Source of the DNA: Actinoplanes couchii
Lineage (GTDB): Bacteria > Actinomycetota > Actinomycetes > Mycobacteriales > Micromonosporaceae
Direction: 5' to 3'
NCBI RefSeq assembly: GCF_016862075.1
Contig: NZ_BOMG01000124.1
Coordinates: 1-49,486, forward strand
Length of the DNA: 49,486 nucleotides
Within the stretch, counting starts at the first letter, position 1. Each line of letters opens with the position of its first letter. Made by a program: the position numbers and the translations under genes. Below are positions 17,830 to 25,431 of this stretch, piece by piece. The notes below the pieces were generated by a model. It saw only the letters and a list, made by a program, of their open reading frames with translations, did not search any database and was not told the origin of the DNA.

Positions 17830-17842
17830 GGAGGTGACTCTA
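17830..17842 (-). promoter_or_regulatory. Candidate leaderless promoter of GNAT gene
   Basis: Minus strand TAGAGT (17842-17837) followed by seven bases and the GTG at 17829. The upstream bases CACCTCC are pyrimidine-rich, the opposite of a ribosome binding site. Confidence 0.4.
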
Positions 17843-17886
17843 GGTGACGTCCCTTTCCGGCGGGTTGCGCTGATCTGACCGACCGA

Positions 17887-19383
17887 CTATTCGTCGGTGT
17901 CGTCCTCATCACTGACCAGCACGGGGAGCTGCGAGTTGGTCACTGTGGTAATAGAACCGTCGGCCGCCATGTGGACCATCTCGTCCTCGTTGCGGATCCG
18001 GCGGGCCTTGCGAGCCGCGAGACGCTGCGCCGCCGACGGCCGGGTGTCCAGCTCCTCCAGGCGGGAGTCGGTGCCACGCGGGCCGGAGACGTACTCCCCG
18101 GCGTTGGGCGCCCAGTCGAACTCCCGCTGACCGATCCGGACCGGGCTGCCCGAGACGGCGCCCGCCTTGCCCAGCGCGGCCTCGACACCGAGCCGGTCCA
18201 GCCGGTCACCGAGGAAGCCGATGGCCTCGTCGTTGTCGAAGTTGGTCTGCCGCACCCAGCGCTCGACCTGGGTGCCCTTGACCACGAAGACGCCGTCCTC
18301 GTCCTGCTCGATCGTGAAGCCGGTGTCGTCGACCGCGCGCGGGCGGATCACGACCCGGGTGGCCTCCTCGACCGGCTTGGCCGCGCGGAAGTCGGCGACC
18401 GCCTTGGCCAGGGCGAACCCGAACTCGCGCAGGCCCTCCCGGGTCATCGCGCTGACCTCGAACACCTGGTAGCCACGGGCCTCCAGGTCGGGGCGGACGA
18501 TGTCGGCCAGGTCGCGCCCGTCCGGGATGTCGATCTTGTTGAGCACCACGATCCGGGGCCGGTCCTCCAGCCCGCCGTACGCGGACAGCTCCGCCTCGAT
18601 CGCGTCCAGGTCGGCCAGCGGGTCACGCTCGATCTCCGGCGCCGCCGCGTCCAGCACGTGCACCAGCACCGAGGTCCGCTCGATGTGCCGCAGGAACTGC
18701 ATGCCCAGGCCCTTGCCGGTGGCCGCCCCCGGGATCAGCCCCGGCACGTCGGCGATCGTGTAGATCACCTCACCGGCCTGCACCACACCCAGGTTCGGCA
18801 CCAGGGTGGTGAACGGGTAGTCGGCGATCTTCGGCTTGGCCGCGGACATCACCGAGATCAGCGACGACTTGCCGGCCGAGGGGAAACCGACCAGGCCCAC
18901 GTCGGCGACGCTCTTCAGCTCCAGCACCACGTCCAGCGCGTCGCCCGGCTCGCCCAGCTCGGCAAAGCCCGGCACCTTGCGGCGGGCGTTGGCCAGCGAG
19001 GCGTTGCCCCGGCCACCCCGGCCACCCCGGGCCACGGTGAACTCGGTGCCGGCGCCGACCATGTCGGCCAGCACCTCGCCGTCCTGGGTCTGCACGACAG
19101 TGCCGTCCGGCACCTTCAGCACCAGGTCACGGCCGGTCGCGCCGTCCCGGTTCGCGCCCGCGCCACCGCCGCCGTTGGTGGCCTTGATGTGCGGGTGGAA
19201 GTGGAAGTCCAGCAGCGTGTGCTGCTGCGCGTCCACGACGAGCGTGATGCTGCCGCCGTGCCCGCCGTTGCCGCCGTCCGGGCCGCCGAGCGGCTTGAAC
19301 TTCTCCCGGTGCACCGAGGAACACCCGTGGCCGCCGTCACCCGCCTGGAGGTGAAGCACTACCCGGTCGACGAACGTGGTCAC
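17887..19383 (-). CDS. obgE: Obg family ribosome-assembly GTPase
   Basis: GTPase acting in large-subunit assembly and stress control, 498 residues. The Gly-rich Obg domain (1-160) contains GGPDGGNGGHGG and GGGGAGANRDGATG. The G domain has G1 GFPSAGKSS (about 166-174), G3 DVPGL and G4 NKID. A C-terminal OCT domain (about 350-420: VDDTGFTIEQDEDGVFVVKG) is followed by an acidic tail (VSDEDDTDE). The GTG start has AGGAG six bases upstream. An intrinsic terminator lies between rpmA and this gene, so obgE expression depends on read-through or its own promoter. Confidence 0.96.
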   Translation of the reverse strand: MTTFVDRVVLHLQAGDGGHGCSSVHREKFKPLGGPDGGNGGHGGSITLVVDAQQHTLLDFHFHPHIKATNGGGGAGANRDGATGRDLVLKVPDGTVVQTQDGEVLADMVGAGTEFTVARGGRGGRGNASLANARRKVPGFAELGEPGDALDVVLELKSVADVGLVGFPSAGKSSLISVMSAAKPKIADYPFTTLVPNLGVVQAGEVIYTIADVPGLIPGAATGKGLGMQFLRHIERTSVLVHVLDAAAPEIERDPLADLDAIEAELSAYGGLEDRPRIVVLNKIDIPDGRDLADIVRPDLEARGYQVFEVSAMTREGLREFGFALAKAVADFRAAKPVEEATRVVIRPRAVDDTGFTIEQDEDGVFVVKGTQVERWVRQTNFDNDEAIGFLGDRLDRLGVEAALGKAGAVSGSPVRIGQREFDWAPNAGEYVSGPRGTDSRLEELDTRPSAAQRLAARKARRIRNEDEMVHMAADGSITTVTNSQLPVLVSDEDDTDE

Positions 19384-19454
19384 TGACGACTCCTACTTGA
19401 TGCGGGGTGAGTTCGGCGCGAACCGCACCGCGACTCACCGCCCGTCGGGCCCGG

Positions 19455-19499
19455 AAAAACGACAACGGGCCGCGGACCCGAGGGTCCACAGCCCGCTGT
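19455..19499 (-). terminator. Intrinsic terminator after rpmA
   Basis: On the minus strand the arms at 19499-19491 and 19470-19462 (ACAGCGGGC / GCCCGTTGT, one mismatch) enclose an inner hairpin GGACCC/GGGTCC, followed by a T5 run (A5 at 19455-19459 on the plus strand). It would end rplU-rpmA transcripts before obgE. Confidence 0.85.
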
Positions 19500-19509
19500 A
19501 GAAAAACTA

Positions 19510-19764
19510 CTACGCGACCGGCACGATGCTGACGGTCTTGCGACCGCGCGAGGTGCCGAACAGGACGTTGCCGGTGGCGAGCGCGAACAGCGTGTCGTCG
19601 CCGCCACGGCCGACCAGGTCGCCGGGGTGGAACTTCGTGCCACGCTGGCGGATCAGGATCTCGCCGGCGTTGACCAGCTGGCCACCGAATCGCTTGACAC
19701 CGAGTCGCTGGGCGGCGGAATCACGGCCGTTACGCGAGCTTGATGCACCCTTTTTATGAGCCAT
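19510..19764 (-). CDS. rpmA: Ribosomal protein bL27
   Basis: Large-subunit protein near the peptidyl transferase centre, 84 residues. The sequence MAHKKGASSSRNGRDS and the core RLGVKRFGGQLVNAGEILIRQRGTKFHPG are unmistakable. There is no N-terminal cleavable extension as in Firmicutes. It starts seven bases after the rplU stop. Confidence 0.98.
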   Translation of the reverse strand: MAHKKGASSSRNGRDSAAQRLGVKRFGGQLVNAGEILIRQRGTKFHPGDLVGRGGDDTLFALATGNVLFGTSRGRKTVSIVPVA

Positions 19765-19771
19765 GGCGCGC

Positions 19772-20086
19772 CTACTTCCCGGTCTTGATGCCGGTGACCT
19801 TGACGCGGGTCAGCGGCTGACGGTGCCCCTGGCGCTTGTGGTAACCGGTCTTGTTCTTGAACTTGTGGATCCGGATCTTCGGACCCTTGGTGTGCTCGGC
19901 GATCTCGCCGGACACCGTAACGTTGGCAAGCTTGGCCGCTTCGGTCACCAGGTTGTCACCGTCGACGAGGAGGATCGCGGCGAGGGTCAGAGCGTCGCCG
20001 GGCTGCCCCACGAGCTTCTCAACCTCGATCACGTCGCCCTCGGCAACCTTGTACTGCTTGCCGCCGGTCTTGACGATCGCGTACAT
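19772..20086 (-). CDS. rplU: Ribosomal protein bL21
   Basis: A 104-residue large-subunit protein, beginning YAIVKTGGKQYKV after the initiator Met and ending in the conserved NKTGYHKRQGHRQPLTRVKV region. The ATG at 20086 has AGGGAG nine bases upstream. The longer frame to 20185 runs into the 5' untranslated region and is not supported. Confidence 0.98.
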   Translation of the reverse strand: MYAIVKTGGKQYKVAEGDVIEVEKLVGQPGDALTLAAILLVDGDNLVTEAAKLANVTVSGEIAEHTKGPKIRIHKFKNKTGYHKRQGHRQPLTRVKVTGIKTGK

Positions 20087-20246
20087 CGACGCGGACTCCC
20101 TGAGACTTACGCAGCCGCATGGCTGCTGGCGGATGTTGCTGATCCGGCGCCGCTTGTCGTGTTGCTGAAGCGCGCACGGACTCACGCCGAAAAGGCGCCG
20201 TCGGAAAGACTACTTCATGGCAGGCCCGAGGCCCAAACCAGGGCCG
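20087..20246 (-). promoter_or_regulatory. rplU promoter and 5' leader (tentative)
   Basis: On the minus strand TTGGGC and TAGTCT (around 20235-20207), 18 bases apart, could form -35 and -10 boxes. A leader of about 120 bases would then precede rplU. The leader contains a small CGCC/GGCG hairpin with an A-rich loop. It could carry a bL21-type autoregulatory element, but I cannot match a known one. Confidence 0.35.
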
Positions 20247-20777
20247 TCACCCGCGCCCGCAGGCCTTGTCCAGGGTACTCCGGAGGCTCTGCAGCCGCTT
20301 GCCGCCGAGCCCGGCGATGTCGAGCCCTTTGACCTCGGCCCCCATCGCGGCGAGCGCCTTCTTCAGACCGGGATCACCCGCCAACTCCGACATGTCGAGC
20401 AGGGCGTAGGAGAAGTTCGCCACGTCGCGAGCCGCCTTCTCCTTGGCCCGGGCCTTCGCCTCGGCACTCTCGCCGGCCACCTGGGCCAACAGTTCCCGGT
20501 CCTCGGCGAGGGTCTTCTCGAAGCCGTCCGCACTACGGCCGGCCTGAGCACAGATGGCCTCGGTGTCCGCGGAGAGCCCGGCATCGGTGGGCGCCTCGGT
20601 CCGTTCTTCCGCGGCCGCGGCGGCCGACGTGCCCGGCCCCACCGCGGGCGTCGCGTTCACCACTCCCCCACGGCTCTCACCCGCGGCCGGCACGTCTCCT
20701 CCGGCGGCCGGACCGCTGGTGCAGCCGGTCAGGAACGTGGTGACGATCGCCACCGTGACAAGGGCGGGCGTGCGCAT
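20247..20777 (-). CDS. Putative lipoprotein, unknown function
   Basis: A 176-residue predicted lipoprotein from the ATG at 20777, which has GAGGAG seven bases upstream. The signal sequence ends in FLTGC with Cys 19. A disordered Ala/Gly/Ser/Pro section follows, then a helical domain (ADTEAICAQAGRSADGFEKTLAEDRELLAQVAGESAEAKARA split over two helices) with a Cys in EAICAQA and another in LDKACGRG near the C-terminus that may form a disulfide. I do not recognise the family. It lies between rne and rplU, where mycobacteria carry a transporter instead. Confidence 0.75.
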   Translation of the reverse strand: MRTPALVTVAIVTTFLTGCTSGPAAGGDVPAAGESRGGVVNATPAVGPGTSAAAAAEERTEAPTDAGLSADTEAICAQAGRSADGFEKTLAEDRELLAQVAGESAEAKARAKEKAARDVANFSYALLDMSELAGDPGLKKALAAMGAEVKGLDIAGLGGKRLQSLRSTLDKACGRG

Positions 20778-20824
20778 GGCCGGTCTCCTCGGGGGCACGG
20801 GGATCGATGCCGCCGAGGGTAACC

Positions 20825-20873
20825 GAAAAAACGGCCCGGCAGTTAACTTTCTTCACAGTTAACTGCCGGGCCG
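20825..20873 (-). terminator. Strong terminator of rne
   Basis: Perfect 17-base-pair stem (arms 20857-20873 and 20832-20848) with an 8-base loop. On the minus strand it is followed by six T (A6 at 20825-20830). It starts only a few bases after the rne stop codon. Confidence 0.92.
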
Positions 20874-20885
20874 GATTCACACTGC

Positions 20886-23800
20886 TCAGGGCCGGGTACG
20901 CCGCCTCGCGCCGCCCCGGCGCGACCGGCGGCGGGTGCCCGTTCCGGCGCCCACCACGTCGTCGTCCTCGTCCTCGTCATCGTCGGCCGCGTCCGGGTCG
21001 TCGGCGCTGACCAGCCGCATCGGCTCGGCCTCCGCCCCGTTCACACCGTTCGTCTCGGCGGCCGGCGGGTCGTAGGCCGGGGTGTCGTACCGCGACAGGT
21101 CGTAGCCGCTCATGTCGTACTCGTCGTCGTCCGAGGTGGTCACCGCCGGCTGCACACGCCGCACGATCCCGGAACCCGCGACCGGAGCCGCCGGGGTCAC
21201 CGGCACCTCCACCACCTGCACGTCCACCACCGGTGGCACCACCACAGGCGGCGCCACCACGGGTGTCTCGGCCACCGGGGCCTCGGCCACCGGCGGCACC
21301 GCGGCGATCTCGGCGACCGGTCCGGCCTCCTCCACCACCGTGGGCTCGGCGACCTCGACGGCCTCCACGGCCACCGGCGTGTTCTCGGCACCACCGCGAC
21401 GACGCCGCGACCGCGACGACGTCTGCGTCTGCGGCTGCTGCTGGACCGGAGCCTCGGTGCGCACCGCCGCGGCGACCGCCTTCACCTGGGTTCCGGCGCC
21501 GCCACCGCTGCCGTTGCTGTTGCCGCTGCCGTTCGACCGCTTCTCCGGCACCGGCTCCGGGTGGACGATCAGCCCGCGGCCCTTGCAGTGGTCGCAGTTC
21601 TCGCTGAACACCTCGAGCAGGCCGGCGCCGATCCGTTTCCGGGTCATCTGCACCAGGCCGAGCGAGGTGATCTCGGTGACCTGGTGTTTCGTCCGGTCCC
21701 GGCCCAGGCACTCGGTGAGCCGCCGCAGCACCAGCTCGCGGTTGCTCTCCAGCACCATGTCGATGAAGTCGATCACCACGATGCCACCGAGGTCGCGCAG
21801 CCGCAGCTGGCGCACGATCTCCTCGGCCGCCTCCAGGTTGTTGCGGGTGACCGTCTCCTCCAGGTTGCCGCCCGCGCCGGTGTACTTACCGGTGTTGACG
21901 TCGACCACGGTCATCGCCTCGGTACGGTCGATCACCAGGTGGCCACCGGACGGGAGGAAGACCTTGCGGTCCAGCCCCTTCATGATCTGCTCGTCGATCC
22001 GCCACTCGGCGAAGGCGTCCTGGGTACCGGTGTGCCGCCGCAGCCGCTCCACCAGGTCCGGGGAGACCGACTCCAGGTAGTTCTCGATCTCGGCGTACGC
22101 CTGCTCGCCCTGGACCACCAGGTCCCGGAAGTCCTCGTTGAAGAGGTCCCGGACCACCCGGATGACCAGGTCGGGCTCCTCGGACAGGGCCCGCGGGGCG
22201 TTGCCCTCGGTCGCCCGGGCCTGGATGTCCTCCCACTGCGCCTGCAGCCGCTTGACGTCACGGGCCAGCTCGTCCTCGCTGGCGCCCTCGGCCGCGGTCC
22301 GGACGATCACGCCCGCACCGTCCGGGACCAGCTTCTTCAGGATGTCGCGGAGCCGCTTGCGCTCGTTGTCCGGCAGCTTGCGGCTGATCCCGGAGGCGTT
22401 GCCGTTCGGCACGTAGACCAGGTGCCGGCCGGAGAGCGCGATGTGGCTGGTCAGCCGGGCGCCCTTGTGACCGATCGGGTCCTTGGTGACCTGGACCAGC
22501 ACCGAGTCGCCGGAGCGCAGCGCCTGCTCGATCGAGCGGGCCCGGCCCTCCAGCCCGGTGGCGTCCCAGTTGACCTCACCGGCGTACAGCACGGCGTTGC
22601 GGCCCCGGCCGACGTCGACGAACGCGGCCTCCATGCTCGGCAGCACGTTCTGCACCTTGCCGAGGTAGACGTTGCCGACCATGGTGCCGGACGTCGTCCG
22701 GGACACGTAGTGCTCGACCAGGATGCCGTCCTCGAGAACCGCGATCTGGGTCCGGTCGGCCTTCTGCCGCACGACCATCACCCGGTCCACCGCCTCGCGG
22801 CGGGCCAGGAACTCCGACTCGCTCAGGATCGGCGGGCGGGTCCGGCGCTGCTCCCGGCCGTCCCGGCGGCGCTGGCGCTTGGCCTCGAGCCGGGTCGAAC
22901 CGGAGACACCCTGCACCTCGTCGGAGGTACGACGGGGCTCGCGCACCCGGACCACCGTGTGCACGCCGTCCTCGATGCCACCGGTCTCGCCGTCACCACT
23001 GGAGCCCTTGCGGCGGCGCCGGCGACGACGGCGGGTGACACCGTCGCCCTCGCCGTCCTCGGACTCCTCCTCGTCGTCGCCGTCCTCGGCGGACGCCTCG
23101 GCGCCGTCCTCGGACTCGTTCTCGTCGGAGTCGCCGTCCTCGGCCTCGTCGGACGGGCCCTTGCCCCGGCCCCGGCCCCGGCGGCCACGGCGGCGGCGAC
23201 GGCGCCCGGCGGCACCGTCCTCGTCGTCGTCGTTCTCGTCGCCTTCGCCGTCCTCGACGTCGTCGGCGCTCTCGTCGGGCTCCTCCAGGACCGGCTCGGT
23301 CTCGGTGACCACGGCCTCGGCCGGCTCCTCGGCGGCGCCCCGGCGACGGCGGCGGCTGCGGCGGGTGCCCTCGGCCGGTTCCTCGGCGGCGGGCTGCTCG
23401 GCGACGGCCTCGGTCTCCGGTGTCCCGGCATCCACCGGGGTCTCGGCGACGGCGGCCGGCGTCGTCTCGGCCACGACACCACGACGACGACGCGACGCGG
23501 GTGCGGTGACCTCGGTCTCGGCGGTCTCCGGGGTCTCGGCGGCGGCACCCCGGCGGCGACGCGTAGCCGGCGCGGTGGCCTCGGCCTCCACGGTCTCCGG
23601 GGTCTCGGCGACACCCCGGCGGCGGCGGGCCGGAGCCGTCGTGGCCGCGGCCTCGGTGGCCTCCGGCGGCATGAACAGCACGGCGGGCGGCAGGGCGGCC
23701 CGGCGGGCCCGGGACGGGCGGGCCGGCTGCTCCTCCACGAAGTCGTCGTCGAGCGGCAGGACACCGACCACCGGGACACCGGCGGCGCGGGCCGCGGAGG

Positions 23801-24422
23801 CGGCCTCCACAGCGGCGTCCTCGATGAGGGCGGCCTCGTCCTCCTCCTCGACGGTCTCCTCGGCCACAGCCTTGTCGGCCACGGCGGCCGAGGACACGGC
23901 GGTCGGAGTCGCAGCGGCCGAGGACCCGGCAGTCGGAGCCGCGACGGCCGGGGCCACGGCGACCTCGACCGGCACGTCGGCGGGGGTCGGGTCCTCAGCC
24001 GGGGCGTCCAGCAGCGAGGGCTGCGGCTCGACCTTCTTCCGGCGGGCCCGGGTGGCCTTCTTCACCGGCGCGACCGGGGTGTCAGCGACCTCAGCGGCCG
24101 GACCGGCGTCAGCGACCTCAGCGGCCGGACCGGCGTCGGCGGAAGCCACCGCCTCGGGCTCGACCTTCTTCCGGCGGGCCCGGGTGGCCTTCTTCACAGG
24201 CGCGGCCGGCGCCTCGGCGGTCTCCGCGACCGGCTCGGGCGCGGCGGGAGAATCGGCGGCAGCGGCGGTCGCGTCGACGACCGCACTCTCCGGCGCGGGA
24301 GCAGCCGCTTTACGGCGCGGTGCCCGGGTCCGGCGGACCGGGGTGGTGCCGGTGGCGTCCGCGGGCGGCGTCACAGCTCCGCCCTGTTCTCCCGAGTTGG
24401 CTGGGGGCTCGTTATCGAGCAT
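20886..24422 (-). CDS. rne: Ribonuclease E/G with long N-terminal extension
   Basis: Endoribonuclease for mRNA decay and rRNA maturation, 1178 residues. The first 545 are a disordered extension with ARRKKVEP, RRRRG and acidic repeats. The catalytic part follows (about 550-960): an S1 domain (GKVQNVLPSMEAAFVDVG), the 5'-end sensor (VIVRTAAEGAS), the DNase I-like core with the metal-binding aspartates in VVDVNTGKYTG and VVIDFIDM, and the zinc-link CDHCKGRG (about 944). The last 220 residues are again low complexity (Val/Ala/Pro-rich, then acidic, then Arg-rich). Actinobacterial RNase E commonly has flanking unstructured arms that hold degradosome partners; this one is at the long end. The ATG has GGAG eight bases upstream. 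Confidence 0.95.
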   Translation of the reverse strand: MLDNEPPANSGEQGGAVTPPADATGTTPVRRTRAPRRKAAAPAPESAVVDATAAAADSPAAPEPVAETAEAPAAPVKKATRARRKKVEPEAVASADAGPAAEVADAGPAAEVADTPVAPVKKATRARRKKVEPQPSLLDAPAEDPTPADVPVEVAVAPAVAAPTAGSSAAATPTAVSSAAVADKAVAEETVEEEDEAALIEDAAVEAASAARAAGVPVVGVLPLDDDFVEEQPARPSRARRAALPPAVLFMPPEATEAAATTAPARRRRGVAETPETVEAEATAPATRRRRGAAAETPETAETEVTAPASRRRRGVVAETTPAAVAETPVDAGTPETEAVAEQPAAEEPAEGTRRSRRRRRGAAEEPAEAVVTETEPVLEEPDESADDVEDGEGDENDDDEDGAAGRRRRRRGRRGRGRGKGPSDEAEDGDSDENESEDGAEASAEDGDDEEESEDGEGDGVTRRRRRRRRKGSSGDGETGGIEDGVHTVVRVREPRRTSDEVQGVSGSTRLEAKRQRRRDGREQRRTRPPILSESEFLARREAVDRVMVVRQKADRTQIAVLEDGILVEHYVSRTTSGTMVGNVYLGKVQNVLPSMEAAFVDVGRGRNAVLYAGEVNWDATGLEGRARSIEQALRSGDSVLVQVTKDPIGHKGARLTSHIALSGRHLVYVPNGNASGISRKLPDNERKRLRDILKKLVPDGAGVIVRTAAEGASEDELARDVKRLQAQWEDIQARATEGNAPRALSEEPDLVIRVVRDLFNEDFRDLVVQGEQAYAEIENYLESVSPDLVERLRRHTGTQDAFAEWRIDEQIMKGLDRKVFLPSGGHLVIDRTEAMTVVDVNTGKYTGAGGNLEETVTRNNLEAAEEIVRQLRLRDLGGIVVIDFIDMVLESNRELVLRRLTECLGRDRTKHQVTEITSLGLVQMTRKRIGAGLLEVFSENCDHCKGRGLIVHPEPVPEKRSNGSGNSNGSGGGAGTQVKAVAAAVRTEAPVQQQPQTQTSSRSRRRRGGAENTPVAVEAVEVAEPTVVEEAGPVAEIAAVPPVAEAPVAETPVVAPPVVVPPVVDVQVVEVPVTPAAPVAGSGIVRRVQPAVTTSDDDEYDMSGYDLSRYDTPAYDPPAAETNGVNGAEAEPMRLVSADDPDAADDDEDEDDDVVGAGTGTRRRSRRGGARRRTRP
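24025..24197. repeat. 41-bp exact direct repeat in rne extension
   Basis: Identical 41-base copies at 24025-24065 and 24157-24197, 132 bases apart, coding VKKATRARRKKVEP twice. A second shorter repeat around GCGGCCGGACCGGCGTC lies between them. Confidence 0.85.
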
Positions 24423-24630
24423 GGGGCGCTCTCCAGTTCTCGGCGACCCCGGGCGCGGGTGAGCGCTGCCACGCAGGGTCGCTGCAAAGTTTTTCGGGCC
24501 CGGCCGAAGTTGGGCCGGGCTTACCGAAGTCTGCCAGGTGAACCATTTTCAACCCGGCGCCGGTCAACGGACCTTTGGTCTTCGGCGCGATGCCGGGTTG
24601 AAACAAGTCCGAACGAACACCGGCCGGGCA
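24423..24630 (-). promoter_or_regulatory. Structured 5' region of rne
   Basis: Two hairpins on the minus strand upstream of rne. The first has perfect 12-base arms (24603-24592 and 24558-24547) with further nested pairings (GCGCCG/CGGCGC and GGACC/GGTC) in the interval. The second is an 8-base-pair stem GCCCGGCC/GGCCGGGC (24520-24513 and 24505-24498). Neither has a following T-run, so they resemble a structured untranslated leader rather than terminators. RNase E genes elsewhere are autoregulated through 5' leader hairpins; that role here is an inference. Confidence 0.5.
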
Positions 24631-25422
24631 TTACCGGCTGGCGCTCTCCGATGCTGACGCCCCTACGTGATCCGCGTCCAACGGATCGACGATCTCCCCC
24701 TGCGCGGTGAGTGTGCCCTGGGCCAGCCGGGTCACCCGTGGGGGCACCGGCGGCTCCAGGCCGGCCACCACACGCAGACCGGAGAGGACGTCATCGGGCC
24801 GAACGGCGGGAATCACCTGCCGTACGACAAGGTCGATTATCGCACACGGTACCGCAACGGCCCCGGAAGGTAGGTCCGGCTCATCTGTCATCGCGCACCG
24901 GAAGACCGCGGCGCGGGCGTCGAAACTGCGGCGGCCCTGCTTGGTCATGCGCTCGACCAGCACCTCCGGCGCCGCCAGGAACGCGGCCACGGCCTCCGCC
25001 GCCACTGCCGGTTCCACACCGGGCAGCTCCAGGCGCCAGTGCGAGGCGTCGATCCGGTCGGCGAGACTGCCGCCGCCCGGCTCCGCGAGCACCGCCTCCA
25101 GCACGTCCAGGCCCGGGGAGAGCGCGGCGTCCAGGGCGACCTTCAGCTCGGCCGGGTCCACCTCCCGCTGCAGGCCGATCTCCAGGTACTCGGCCTCACT
25201 GCCGACCCCGGTCGGGGCGGCGCTGGCGTACGAGATCTTCGGGTGCGGGCTGAAGCCCTGGGAGAAGGCGATCGGCACGGCGGCACGGAGCAGAGCCCGC
25301 TCGAACGCGCGGGCGAAGTCCCGGTGTGAGGTGAAACGCAGTGGGCCACGTTTCGCGTACCGGATCCGGATCCGCTGGACGACCGGGGCCTGTCCGCCGA
25401 CGGGCTGGTTCTTCGGGGGAAT
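24631..25422 (-). CDS. TIGR03936/DUF2344 radical-SAM-associated protein
   Basis: Partner of the radical SAM protein encoded just upstream; function unknown. The family core is clear: QRIRIRYAKRGPLRFTSHRD, FARAFERALLRA, then FSQGFSPHPKISYASAAPTG and SEAEYLEI. The first 50 residues of this core lie before the first in-frame GTG (25278), so the gene must start earlier, yet no ATG, GTG or TTG exists between the upstream TAG (25434-25432) and that point. The ATT at 25422 has AGGAG six bases upstream and is proposed as the start, giving 263 residues. Other readings are translation through the TAG into a fusion (both genes share a frame) or a base error at the start codon. Confidence 0.8.
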   Translation of the reverse strand: MPPKNQPVGGQAPVVQRIRIRYAKRGPLRFTSHRDFARAFERALLRAAVPIAFSQGFSPHPKISYASAAPTGVGSEAEYLEIGLQREVDPAELKVALDAALSPGLDVLEAVLAEPGGGSLADRIDASHWRLELPGVEPAVAAEAVAAFLAAPEVLVERMTKQGRRSFDARAAVFRCAMTDEPDLPSGAVAVPCAIIDLVVRQVIPAVRPDDVLSGLRVVAGLEPPVPPRVTRLAQGTLTAQGEIVDPLDADHVGASASESASR

Positions 25423-25431
25423 CTCGTTCTC